A stretch of 64,000 bases of DNA. Source: Mucilaginibacter terrigena (GTDB lineage: Bacteria; Bacteroidota; Bacteroidia; Sphingobacteriales; Sphingobacteriaceae). Below, piece after piece: positions 28,080 to 36,316 of this stretch. The notes beneath the pieces are model-generated. The model was not told the origin of the DNA, made no database searches, and saw nothing but the letters and a program-made list of their open reading frames with translations. The position numbers and the translations under genes were made by a program. Location: positions 372,001 to 436,000 of the forward strand of contig NZ_SEWG01000001.1 of NCBI RefSeq assembly GCF_004168255.1. Reading direction: 5' to 3'. Every line of letters starts with the position of its first letter. The first letter of the stretch is position 1.

Positions 28080-29084
28080 ATGAAAAGAATTGTAATTTTA
28101 ACGCTCGTTTCCTTAACAGGAATGCTTGGCTCTTGCCAAAAAGATTTCAAAAACAAAGCAGTTGTTGAGGCAGTACAAAGTCCAACAGGTACTCACCCCA
28201 AAACAAATGCTATACAGGCAAAACCCAGTATTACAGGCAAACTTGTTTACCATAGTTATTCTTGTTATGCATGTGCAGGTACTAAAATGTACATATACAA
28301 CTTTAACACAAATACCTTAACCTGGGTAAGCCAGAACTGGAATATTGACTACCCTATGAATGCGCATTTTAGCCCGGACGGAACAAAGATTGTATTTATG
28401 GGCCAGCCTGCCGGTTCTGGAGACTGGGACATTTATTTATGGACGATTGGATCCGCAAGCGCCCCAACAAATCTTACTGCGGGCGATAATTTAAGAGATG
28501 AGGATCCTAAGTTTTCTCCAAACGGATATAGGATAGCTTTTAAGCAGGCCGGTGACTTAAAGTTGATGGAGCTTACGGGCAATATAACCAATGTTGTGAC
28601 AAATACGCCGGCTATCGAAGAAGGAATGCCATATTACAATGATGATGCTACGGCCCTGCTATACGCACAAGGAGCGGGAAGTTCGTCTGATATCTACAAG
28701 ATCAATCTTGATGGAACCAATAAAACCGCCCTGGCCAATGTAAGCGGCGTGCAGGAGTATTACCCTATAAAACGCGACGCAAGTACTTTCTTGTACAGCA
28801 GGTGGTACAGCAGCACAGATCATCACGACCAGGTTTACATGGGCTACTTTGCCAATAGCACCCGTACACGCTTACCATTTAATAATAACAATGCTGAGTA
28901 TGCCGATGCCTATCCTTGCGGTACAAATTATGTTATATTATCCAGTACCCGTTCAGGAACAGCAGGCGGATACGATTTATATATAGCCAATATTACAAGT
29001 GGCGCTATATGGTCGCTATCGGGTTACAATGCAGGCATAAATTCATCGGTAGATGAACTGGGATCATCTTACACACCCAATTAG
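28080..29084 (+). CDS. TolB-like beta-propeller lipoprotein, paralogue 2
   Basis: A 334-residue lipoprotein with the same domain order as its upstream neighbour: lipobox LGSC (Cys19), a divergent linker to about residue 50, then SCYACAG and propeller blades. By eye the mature domains share well over 80 percent of residues, whereas many codons differ only at silent positions. The linker is unrelated between the two copies. It is 112 bases after paralogue 1 and is followed by a strong terminator, so it ends the sigma-controlled susCD transcript. Function unknown. Confidence 0.82.
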   Translation: MKRIVILTLVSLTGMLGSCQKDFKNKAVVEAVQSPTGTHPKTNAIQAKPSITGKLVYHSYSCYACAGTKMYIYNFNTNTLTWVSQNWNIDYPMNAHFSPDGTKIVFMGQPAGSGDWDIYLWTIGSASAPTNLTAGDNLRDEDPKFSPNGYRIAFKQAGDLKLMELTGNITNVVTNTPAIEEGMPYYNDDATALLYAQGAGSSSDIYKINLDGTNKTALANVSGVQEYYPIKRDASTFLYSRWYSSTDHHDQVYMGYFANSTRTRLPFNNNNAEYADAYPCGTNYVILSSTRSGTAGGYDLYIANITSGAIWSLSGYNAGINSSVDELGSSYTPN

Positions 29085-29101
29085 TTTTAAAACAACTGAT
29101 A

Positions 29102-29146
29102 AAATAATAAAAGCGCATCAACAAAATTGATGCGCTTTTATTATTT
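29102..29146. terminator. Strong intrinsic terminator ending the susCD-lipoprotein operon
   Basis: A perfect 20-bp stem (29102-29121 with 29127-29146) and a five-base loop CAAAA, with A-rich and T-rich outer ends around the core GCGCATCAA/TTGATGCGC. It can work in both directions. Confidence 0.88.
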
Positions 29147-29359
29147 CGGCGAATTGAAGATCAACAATATCACAGAAAAGTTATTCGGACGGGGATATTG
29201 GTTCGAAGGTTACCCAACTGGATTTATTTACATCCTAAAATGTTTTGATAAGCTGAAAAATTAATTAATCTTTAGAAATAAATGAATATGCCAGTCACTA
29301 AAAATTTTTAGTTAATAAGGGATCATAAGCTATAATAATTTAAAATATCATAAATAAAC

Positions 29360-30472
29360 ATGAAGAACTATTTGTTTGCCACCATGATGATGCTTGCCTG
29401 CTCTTTATCGGCTCAGGTTCCATATAATTCCAGCCTTCCAAACGGGTACACCAAAAAGGCGGTCGTTTCTGAACAGGTTGGACTTACTATGGTTTCCCTT
29501 AGCTACCATCGCCCAGCAGTTAACGGGCGCGAGGGGAAAATTTGGGGTCAAATTGTACCTGTAGGCTTTGTAAACCAAGGATTTGGAAACGGAAAACCCA
29601 CCCCATGGAGGGCCGGAGCGAATGAAAACACAGTAATAGAGTTTAGTGATGATGTAAAAGTTGAAGGGCAACCACTGCCTAAGGGTAAATACGGCCTGTT
29701 TATAGCGTACGGCCCGGTGGAGAGCACTGTCATCTTCTCAAAAAAAATTGATGCGTGGGGGTCTTTTTTTTACGATGATAAAGATGATGCCTTACGCGTA
29801 AAAGTTAAGCCCCGGCCTGTTGTAAACAACGTTGAGAATTTAAAATATGAGTTTATTGATCAAACACCTAATTCCGCTGTCATTGGGTTGTTTTGGGAGA
29901 AACTATCCATACCTTTCAAAGTTGAAGTGGATCTTTTAAAACAACAATATGAGGCTTTACTGGAGGAAACTCAGAACCCCCGGGGCTTTACGTGGCAGGG
30001 TTTAAATATTGCGGCAAACTGGAGTTTGCAGAATAATTATAAACTCGAAAAAGGACTTGAATGGGCAACATTAGCCTCTGGGCCAAATTTCCCCGGTGAC
30101 CCAACATCATTTGCGGCACTTTCAACAAGGGCATCAATTCTTCTGAAACTTGGTAAACCTGATGAAGCGATGGACGTCATAAAAAAGGCGTTGCCCTACG
30201 GGAATCCCGGTCAGCTGTTTCAACTTGGCAGACAACTTATTGCTGCAAAGAGTATAACAGGAGCCATGGAAGTCTTCCGGTTTAATTATGATAAATATCC
30301 AGATCAGTTTATTGTTTTGGTAGGCATGGCAAGGGCGTATTCTGCCAAAGGTGAATATGCAAAGGCTGCTGAATTTGCCACTAAGGCTTTGCCATTGGCA
30401 CCTAATGATGCAAACAGACAAGCAGTTCAGGCGATGCTTGACAAGCTTAAAAATAACAGCGATATAAACTGA
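29360..30472 (+). CDS. DUF2911-domain protein with C-terminal TPR
   Basis: A 370-residue exported protein. The signal peptide ends at about residue 19 (SLSAQ). The DUF2911 domain (about 30-185) is marked by LSYHRPAVNGREGKIWG and by PWRAGANENTVIEFS, then LPKGKYGLFIAYG. The C-terminal part (about 250-360) is helical with TPR-like repeats, for example AKGEYAKAAEFATKALPLAP. The family is common in Bacteroidota and has no established function. The 212-bp upstream gap after the preceding terminator is AT-rich with no clear feature; the gene is probably a single-gene unit. Confidence 0.85.
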   Translation: MKNYLFATMMMLACSLSAQVPYNSSLPNGYTKKAVVSEQVGLTMVSLSYHRPAVNGREGKIWGQIVPVGFVNQGFGNGKPTPWRAGANENTVIEFSDDVKVEGQPLPKGKYGLFIAYGPVESTVIFSKKIDAWGSFFYDDKDDALRVKVKPRPVVNNVENLKYEFIDQTPNSAVIGLFWEKLSIPFKVEVDLLKQQYEALLEETQNPRGFTWQGLNIAANWSLQNNYKLEKGLEWATLASGPNFPGDPTSFAALSTRASILLKLGKPDEAMDVIKKALPYGNPGQLFQLGRQLIAAKSITGAMEVFRFNYDKYPDQFIVLVGMARAYSAKGEYAKAAEFATKALPLAPNDANRQAVQAMLDKLKNNSDIN

Positions 30473-30583
30473 TAATGTATTGATCGTAGAAAGCGGAACA
30501 TCCATTTAAATCACCAAAAACGATACTCCTGGTATCTATAATTGTTGCCACTATGTAAAAATCCTAAACAAATCAAAAAACAA

Positions 30584-30605
30584 ACCGTTCGGTCTATTAA
30601 CTTTG
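30584..30605 (+). promoter_or_regulatory. -7 box with palindromic operator-like sequence before the MFS gene
   Basis: TAACTTTG (30598-30605) matches the -7 consensus. ACCG-TT-CGGT (30584-30593) is a short dyad placed just upstream of it, in the promoter spacer, where a TetR-type repressor could block transcription. No regulator gene is adjacent. Confidence 0.4.
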
Positions 30606-30630
30606 CCCGCTATCGAAATTGAAAGCTACC

Positions 30631-31860
30631 ATGACCACACAAAACGATTTACTTGCCGATACCGGTACGCATACTTCGCAGATAAACGATAGCAACCGTA
30701 AGCGGGCAACCATACTGGCTTTCGCGCTGGTACCGTTATCGGGTTTGGCTACAGATATTTACATCCCGTCGTTCCCCAGTATGGCCAATGCCTTTAACAC
30801 CAATTCGGCCGGGATACAATATACCATCATCTGTTTTTTGTTGAGTTACGGCATCTCTCAGCTGTTTGTGGGCTCTATTGTAGATAGTTTTGGGCGTTAC
30901 CGTATCAACCTTGCCGCATTACTGGTGTTGGCTTTAAGCAATGTTGTGATCATATTTACTACCGATATCCACATGGTTTATTTGATGCGGGTATTGCAAG
31001 GCACGGCAACGGCGTTTATTATTGTAGGTAAACGAGCCTTTTTTGTTGATGTGTACACCGGCGAAAAGCAGCGGCATTACACCAGCATGTTATCTATAGT
31101 TTGGGCTACAGCGCCCATATTAGCGCCCTTTTTTGGCGGCTATATTCAAAAAAGCTTTGGCTGGCAGTATAACTTTGTTGTTTTGGGCGTGTACGCCCTG
31201 GTTATGTTTTTGCTGGAGTTTTTTTACAGCGGCGAATCGATAAAGGTAAAGCAGCCGTTTCATTTGCGGTCGATATTTAAAGTTTACCGCAAGCTTGTTT
31301 TGTCGGTAGATTTTAGCCTGGGGATAGTGATATTGGGCATCTGCTTCGCTATGGTTTTGATATTTACCATGTCGGCACCATTTATTGTCGAGCATAAGTT
31401 TCACCTGTCGTCTGTCACCACCGGGTATTGCGCGCTGCTTTCGGGCCTGTCGTTATTTGTAGGCGGCATATTAGGCAAAACCATTAAGGCGGGCACGCTA
31501 TTTAAACGGCTGATATTAGCCAATGTTATCCAACTGGCGTTAGTAGCACTAATGTACAGCTTGGGTACCCATAAGGCTGGCTTGTTAGTATTGCTGATGT
31601 TTGTAATACCTATAACTACTATCGGCGGCTGTGTTTATAATATATTTTTTACCTATTGTTTAACGCGTTTCCCGCTAAACGCCGGTGTGGCCAGCGGCTT
31701 AACCAGTGGTGGGGCATACCTGGTAACATCGGTTGTGGTATCGGCTCTGCTGGGTGTTATTACAATTGCAGATCAATCGTCGCTTGCATCAGGCTATATT
31801 ATATTGGGGCTGGGCATAACAATGTTCTTGCTTTTGATACGGAAGAAACTGGCATACTAA
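30631..31860 (+). CDS. MFS multidrug exporter, Bcr/CflA type
   Basis: Inner-membrane drug/proton antiporter of about 409 residues with twelve hydrophobic segments. The stretch LSGLATDIYIPSFPSMA in helix 1 is the Bcr/CflA hallmark (Asp and Pro conserved). ISQLFVGSIVDSFGRYR is the family's helix 2-3 loop motif. I start at ATG 30631 (MTTQND) rather than an upstream TTG. The gene stands alone between a candidate operator-promoter and a terminator. The exported compound cannot be told from sequence. Confidence 0.9.
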   Translation: MTTQNDLLADTGTHTSQINDSNRKRATILAFALVPLSGLATDIYIPSFPSMANAFNTNSAGIQYTIICFLLSYGISQLFVGSIVDSFGRYRINLAALLVLALSNVVIIFTTDIHMVYLMRVLQGTATAFIIVGKRAFFVDVYTGEKQRHYTSMLSIVWATAPILAPFFGGYIQKSFGWQYNFVVLGVYALVMFLLEFFYSGESIKVKQPFHLRSIFKVYRKLVLSVDFSLGIVILGICFAMVLIFTMSAPFIVEHKFHLSSVTTGYCALLSGLSLFVGGILGKTIKAGTLFKRLILANVIQLALVALMYSLGTHKAGLLVLLMFVIPITTIGGCVYNIFFTYCLTRFPLNAGVASGLTSGGAYLVTSVVVSALLGVITIADQSSLASGYIILGLGITMFLLLIRKKLAY

Positions 31861-31873
31861 TAAGTAACCCAAA

Positions 31874-31900
31874 ATGCCCCCAGTTTCCTGAGGGGGTATT
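31874..31900. terminator. Intrinsic terminator between convergent genes
   Basis: CCCCCAG (31877-31883) and CTGAGGGGG (31888-31896) form a stem around a short TTTC loop, with one bulged A. It is flanked by A and T runs and separates the MFS and serine hydrolase genes. Confidence 0.7.
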
Positions 31901-31911
31901 TTGTTAACAGA

Positions 31912-33561
31912 TCAACGCGTAAACTTAATATGGGTTACTACCGGGTTACTGTAATCAAGCGTTGTTACCTTACCCGCCTTATCGCGGATAAAGCGCAGGA
32001 ACACCCCGCGGATCTGAAATGTATCCGGGTAAACGGGTTTGCATTCAAACTCATGGTCGGGCGCGTCGTTTAGGCGTGCTATTATGCCATCCTTCCCCGG
32101 TTTAATATCCATAACAGCGTTAAGCTCGTCGCTTTTGTACCGCCCGGTAAACACCTGCATATCGGCTTCGGTTGGTTTAAAAGGCTGTGCGCGGCGATAT
32201 CTTGTAATTTTTCCCTCCATCGACTTCATTTCCAATTTATCGGGCGACAGAAAGTTAAGCTCAAACTTATCCTGCGACATAAAAAACACCGATGCTGCCC
32301 AGCGCCTATAATGCCCTTTAGATACGGGGGCAAGGCCGGGCCCGCCCGCTACACGGAACCTGTCGCGGTCAACGCTAAAAGATATGGGGTCGCCGGTTTT
32401 TTCGTTAAAGAACAACCCGGTTAACTTGTTTGCTTCGGCAAGGTCGTCGCCGGTAAGGGTGGGTGGGGGGCCATCTTCGGGCACCGGCGCTGCCGATGAG
32501 TTTACATATAAAGCCAGCAACCGGTGCCCCAGGGATGTAGCTGTTTGCGTATTAGAGTTGCATGCCACCACAATTGAAAGTCCCTGCGATGGTATACGGC
32601 CCATCCAGGTATGGTAGCCCGCCGCGCCGCCCGAATGCCACACCAGTTTAGTATCGCGGTAAGGGTCTATCAGCAAACCACGTGCATAGCCAAGTACCCT
32701 GCCGTTATTAAGCCTGGAAGGCTCCTGCAGCTTTTCGGTCACAAAGTTGCCAAGTTTGCCGCTTGTAAGCACATCGTTCCAGGTGATCAGATCGCCCGAG
32801 GTGCTGAAAATTGCGCCGCCGCCCCGGTCGTTACCCAAATACATGCTTGCCTTCCATCCGTTACCATTCTTTGCATAACCAAGCGCGCGGTTCGGGATAA
32901 CCTGCTGCATATCCGACACGTAAATAGTCTTTTTCATGCCAAGCGGCTCGAAGATCCGTTTACGCATGTAGTCGGCGAAGGGCATTTTGGCAACACGGGC
33001 GGCTATCTCGGTAAGCAATACAAACCCACTGTTAGAGTAGCTCCACTCATCGCCCGGTACAAAATTAAGGCCGCGCTGGCGCATGATCAGGCTTAAGGCA
33101 GTCGGGTCGCCCTGTGCCAATGGCAGCATCCCTGTCCAGTCGCGGATGCCGCTGGTATGGGTAAGCAACTGGTCTACGGTTATCTTATGACCATAGTTGG
33201 GCAAGCCGGGTAAGTACTTATGGATATCATCTGTAAGGGCAAGCTTTTTATCCTGAACCAAAAGCAGCACCGCCGCGGCGATGAACTGCTTACGGGTTGA
33301 GCCAATATCAAAAGCTGTTTCGGGGCTGATAGGGGTGCCCCGCTCCAGGTCGGCAGCGCCGTAGGCACCACTGGCAACCAGCTTGCCGTTTTGCGATATG
33401 GCGCATGTGCAGCCGGGTGTTGCAAGGGTGGCCCAGCTGAAGAGTTTATCAACCTCGGCTGCTTTATCCTGCGCAAAGGCTGGCAGGCTTAAGAATAAAA
33501 TAACCGCCAGCAAAGGCAGCCGGAAAATAATTTTTGATGAGTTGATGTTGTTGAGTTTCAT
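31912..33561 (-). CDS. Exported serine hydrolase of the class C beta-lactamase family
   Basis: A 549-residue periplasmic serine hydrolase. The signal peptide ends near residue 30 (PAFAQ). The penicillin-recognising fold shows STRK (SxxK) near residue 90, YSNSG (YxN) near residue 175, and HSGG as the third catalytic motif near residue 310. A C-terminal beta-rich lipocalin-like domain (about 375-549) follows. Such proteins act as D-aminopeptidases, esterases or peptidases, and most are not resistance enzymes. Its promoter overlaps two palindromes, so expression is probably tightly controlled. Confidence 0.9.
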   Translation of the reverse strand: MKLNNINSSKIIFRLPLLAVILFLSLPAFAQDKAAEVDKLFSWATLATPGCTCAISQNGKLVASGAYGAADLERGTPISPETAFDIGSTRKQFIAAAVLLLVQDKKLALTDDIHKYLPGLPNYGHKITVDQLLTHTSGIRDWTGMLPLAQGDPTALSLIMRQRGLNFVPGDEWSYSNSGFVLLTEIAARVAKMPFADYMRKRIFEPLGMKKTIYVSDMQQVIPNRALGYAKNGNGWKASMYLGNDRGGGAIFSTSGDLITWNDVLTSGKLGNFVTEKLQEPSRLNNGRVLGYARGLLIDPYRDTKLVWHSGGAAGYHTWMGRIPSQGLSIVVACNSNTQTATSLGHRLLALYVNSSAAPVPEDGPPPTLTGDDLAEANKLTGLFFNEKTGDPISFSVDRDRFRVAGGPGLAPVSKGHYRRWAASVFFMSQDKFELNFLSPDKLEMKSMEGKITRYRRAQPFKPTEADMQVFTGRYKSDELNAVMDIKPGKDGIIARLNDAPDHEFECKPVYPDTFQIRGVFLRFIRDKAGKVTTLDYSNPVVTHIKFTR

Positions 33562-33594
33562 GCTTGCAGGAATAAAATGTTTTATATATAAAGT

Positions 33595-33638
33595 ACTTTG
33601 AAATTCAAAGTTATTAGATATGCTTTGTATTTCAAAGT
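33595..33638 (-). promoter_or_regulatory. Promoter of the serine hydrolase gene embedded in two palindromes
   Basis: On the minus strand TTTG (complement of 33633-33636), a 19-base spacer and TAACTTTG (complement of 33606-33613) form a near-ideal Bacteroidota promoter. Each box lies in a palindrome of the type CTTTG-N5-CAAAG: 33595-33611 is perfect, 33622-33638 nearly so. Their centres are 27 bp apart. A repressor could cover both boxes. Confidence 0.7.
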
Positions 33639-33701
33639 GAAATCTTGTTTTTTTATTATTTGAAAATTTAAGGCTGTTTTTTTAGTGAACAAAGGGGGGG
33701 G

Positions 33702-34061
33702 CTACCGCAATATCTTCTCCATCTTCCTGCCGTTGGCCAATTCGTCCACGATCTTATCTAAATACCTAACCTGCTGCGTTAAGGGGTTTGTTATTTCTTC
33801 AACCCGGTAACCGCATATCAATCCTGTAATAAGGCCCGCATTGGGATTTAGCGATGCTGTTTGAAAGAAGGTTTCAAAAGTTGCCTTTTGTTCGATCAAC
33901 TCTTGTATCTTTTGGTCATCAAAGCCGGTTAGCCACGTTATTACCTGGTGCAGTTCTTCTTTTGTACGGCCCTTCCTTTCCACCTTTGCCACATAATGGG
34001 GGTATACGGATGAAAAAGTCATTTTTGCAAAGCGCTCGTCGTGTTTGGAGGTGTCGTTCAT
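33702..34061 (-). CDS. DUF2200 family protein
   Basis: A 119-residue cytoplasmic protein. Its sequence (RFAKMTFSSVYPHYVAKVER, then EELHQVITWLTGFD, then LNPNAGLITGLICGYRVEEI) covers the DUF2200 family from end to end. The family is small, widespread and has no known biochemical role. No signal peptide or membrane segment is seen. It lies on the minus strand 79 bases after the stop of the stress-type protein gene at 34141, and may be the last gene of that run. Confidence 0.85.
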   Translation of the reverse strand: MNDTSKHDERFAKMTFSSVYPHYVAKVERKGRTKEELHQVITWLTGFDDQKIQELIEQKATFETFFQTASLNPNAGLITGLICGYRVEEITNPLTQQVRYLDKIVDELANGRKMEKILR

Positions 34062-34140
34062 GTTATCAGGTCTTTGTTATACCAAAATAACATAAAAATT
34101 TAATAAGCTAAAATTTACCGGCAGGCAACCCCCGAGTTTA

Positions 34141-34527
34141 TTAGCTAATGGGGTAAGCGCCCCTTAGCCGTATATCGTCGGCCACAATGCGTTCTATCAT
34201 CTGGCTGTGCGATGGGCTATCGTCTGATGCATTTACATCTATAGCCCCATAATTATTCAGCGCGTCGGCGGCTTCCTGGGCTTCGCGTGTCGAGTTGGCA
34301 TGAACAGTTACAATAGATCCGCTGCGCCCTAACGATGCAAAATGCCGGGCCTGCTTTTCATCGTCTATCAGGTTAGTGAAAAAAGCACCTATGCGGTCAT
34401 GCTCATCTGTTTGATCTCCGTGCGTGTGGATGTCAATATTCTCGCTGGTGAACCCGTTGCCTAACAGGTACGAACTCACTTCCTCTGCCAGGTTAACATC
34501 GTCAAAAATTCCAATTACTGTTATCAT
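34141..34527 (-). CDS. Hypothetical protein, YflT/general-stress-like
   Basis: A 128-residue soluble protein. The pattern MITVIGIFDDVNLAEEVSSY, then GFTSENIDIHTH, then GSIVTVHANSTREAQEAADAL is an alpha/beta layout like the YflT/general-stress 17M domain, in which a glycine-rich loop separates two helices. The C-terminal 25 residues are acidic and polar. I am unsure of the exact family. It is encoded 57 bases after the Ada-motif protein gene, within a minus-strand group of stress and DNA-repair genes. Confidence 0.65.
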   Translation of the reverse strand: MITVIGIFDDVNLAEEVSSYLLGNGFTSENIDIHTHGDQTDEHDRIGAFFTNLIDDEKQARHFASLGRSGSIVTVHANSTREAQEAADALNNYGAIDVNASDDSPSHSQMIERIVADDIRLRGAYPIS

Positions 34528-34584
34528 TATCAGATAATGAAAATACAGCGTAATTGTTTTAGCTGTAAAAGTATCATGTTCAAC

Positions 34585-35193
34585 CTATGCCATTTGTGGT
34601 ATAAAACCAGCATCAAACATATTGACTATAGAGCGTGGGGTAAGAACAGGCAGCGTATCTGTTTCGGGAATATTTATAGTGTTATCATAACCTCCCGGCA
34701 ACCACAGGTGCAATTGCTTATTTTTTAACAAATAAGAATGATTATTTAAAGATATGAAAACGCCATCCCGAAGCATACGCGGGTCTGCATTATAGGTTAC
34801 TTTTGAACCGTCGGCAGCTATCCGTTCGGCATGGATGATCTCGTCTATGCGTGCCAGTGGTGTTTTCATATCAAAACCGTATTGCGGGTTGCCTTTTATC
34901 CAATAAGCTTTAAAGCGCCTGTTATCGGCGTAGCGGCATTCGGCGCAGGGGCGGTGCCCTGCCGAAAAGGCGGTAGCCTCGTCCAAAAAGAATAGTTCCG
35001 TCCAGCGGTTGGGCTGCATTATCTTTCGGTGCCTGCCTTTAAATTGCAATGCGCAGGTTATCCATGCCTTTAATTTATAAGGCCGCACTATTTGCTGGTG
35101 TGCATTATGTATTACACCGCGATTGCCCAGCCAGGCACCCCGCTCGGGTGTTTTAATGATGCATCCGTATGGATCTACCCTGTTTTGAAACAT
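34585..35193 (-). CDS. Uncharacterised protein with Ada-like Cys motif
   Basis: A 202-residue soluble protein of a conserved but unnamed family. Residues 67-86 read ELFFLDEATAFSAGHRPCAE, then C86. This closely resembles the second half of the Ada N-terminal metal-binding domain (FF...A...AG.RPC..C), where two Cys ligands sit. Cys47 (AWITCALQF) lies where Ada has its first Cys pair, but the second Cys of that pair is absent. The C-terminal half holds DPRMLRDGVFI and does not match Ada. It is encoded directly downstream of an Ada-like gene that lacks this domain. A DNA-repair role is inference only. Confidence 0.7.
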   Translation of the reverse strand: MFQNRVDPYGCIIKTPERGAWLGNRGVIHNAHQQIVRPYKLKAWITCALQFKGRHRKIMQPNRWTELFFLDEATAFSAGHRPCAECRYADNRRFKAYWIKGNPQYGFDMKTPLARIDEIIHAERIAADGSKVTYNADPRMLRDGVFISLNNHSYLLKNKQLHLWLPGGYDNTINIPETDTLPVLTPRSIVNMFDAGFIPQMA

Positions 35194-35245
35194 GTATCTG
35201 ATTTAGCTTGAATTAATTGTTTCGGCCATTGATTTACGAGGCCCG

Positions 35246-36097
35246 CTAAGCGGCGCTTTCTTTTAAGGCCGCTTCCCAGCCTATCATAGCGTTTTTACGC
35301 GCCGGCCCCCAGTGGTACTGGCCAACCTCGCCGGTAGACCTTATAACCCGGTGGCAGGGTATCAAAAATGCTACAGGATTACTCGCCACGGCCGATCCCA
35401 CGGCCCTTGAGGCTTTGGCGCTACCCGCGTTATTTGCCAGCGCGGCGTAACTGGTAAGCCCCCCGGCAGGTACCTTTAATAAGGTTTCCCATACTTTTAT
35501 CTGAAAATCCGTACCCTTCAGGTGTAATTTTATCTCGTCGAGGTGCTGCCAATCCTGGTTAAAAATGTATAACGCGTTTTGCTGTATCAGGTCTACCACC
35601 TGGCTGTACCGCGCATTGGGGAAGTTTTGTTTTAGCAAGCCGAAGGCATTTTCTTCTCCATCATCTGTAAAAGCCATATGGCAAATACCCTTGTGGGTTG
35701 ATGCTACTATCACTTTTCCAAAAGGTGTATCGGCAAACGAGTAATTAATATTAAGGGCCGCTCCGCCGTTTTTATATTCACCGGGTGTCATGCCTTCTAC
35801 CTTAACAAACAAATCGTAAAGCCTGCTTGTACCAGACAGGCCTGTTTCGTACGCGGTATCAAGCAGATTAGCGCCGGTATGTTTCAATATCCCTTTGGCA
35901 TGCTCAATACTCAGGTACTGTAAAAATTGCTTTGGTGTTACACCGGCCCAATCCTTAAACATCCGCTGAAAATGAAAGGGGCTAAGGCTAACGTGTTCGG
36001 CAACCTCGTCCAGGCTGGGCTGGTTTTTATAGTTTTCTTTAAAGTAGCTTATGGCCCGGGCTATCCTGTTATAATCTAATTCCTGTTGAGTTTTCAT
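35246..36097 (-). CDS. Ada-like protein: AraC helix-turn-helix fused to O6-alkylguanine-DNA methyltransferase
   Basis: A 283-residue DNA-repair regulator. The AraC-type domain (about 10-110) includes LDEVAEHVSLSPFHFQRMFK and a second helix-turn-helix ending GMTPGEYKNGG. The methyltransferase domain (about 120-275) has the alkyl-accepting LIPCHRVIR (Cys248). It removes alkyl groups from O6-guanine onto that Cys. The N-terminal zinc domain of full Ada is missing. I start at ATG 36095-36097 (MKTQQELDYN), since upstream in-frame sequence lies over the promoter. It is divergent from the Rrf2-haemoglobin operon. Confidence 0.92.
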   Translation of the reverse strand: MKTQQELDYNRIARAISYFKENYKNQPSLDEVAEHVSLSPFHFQRMFKDWAGVTPKQFLQYLSIEHAKGILKHTGANLLDTAYETGLSGTSRLYDLFVKVEGMTPGEYKNGGAALNINYSFADTPFGKVIVASTHKGICHMAFTDDGEENAFGLLKQNFPNARYSQVVDLIQQNALYIFNQDWQHLDEIKLHLKGTDFQIKVWETLLKVPAGGLTSYAALANNAGSAKASRAVGSAVASNPVAFLIPCHRVIRSTGEVGQYHWGPARKNAMIGWEAALKESAA

Positions 36098-36119
36098 AAA
36101 ATCCTTATTTATTATACAA

Positions 36120-36150
36120 CAAAAGTACCCTGCCCGGCCACGGTACACAA
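36120..36150 (-). promoter_or_regulatory. Candidate promoter of the Ada-like gene
   Basis: On the minus strand TTG (complement of 36148-36150), a 20-base spacer and TACTTTTG (complement of 36120-36127) fit the Bacteroidota promoter. The -7 box ends 22 bases before the chosen ATG, which supports that start. Confidence 0.55.
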
Positions 36151-36262
36151 CCCGTTTATTGCTGTGTTTGATACTCTACTAACTGTATATCTTTAATGGT
36201 AAAGAAAGCCCTGCAATTTAAATTATTACAACTTAAGGTTTAAAGGCAATGATGAAATAAAT

Positions 36263-36306
36263 AAAGATAAAAATATCTTTTATTATCCACATAACTATTA
36301 TATTTG
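36263..36306 (+). promoter_or_regulatory. Rrf2 promoter with candidate operator palindrome
   Basis: AAAGATA-N4-TATCTTT (36263-36280) is a perfect 18-bp dyad resembling the AT-rich sites of Rrf2/NsrR regulators. The -7 box TATATTTG (36299-36306) follows 18 bases later, so the dyad covers the -33 region, where no TTTG is seen. This is the expected place for autoregulation. Confidence 0.6.
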
Positions 36307-36316
36307 CATCTGCGTT

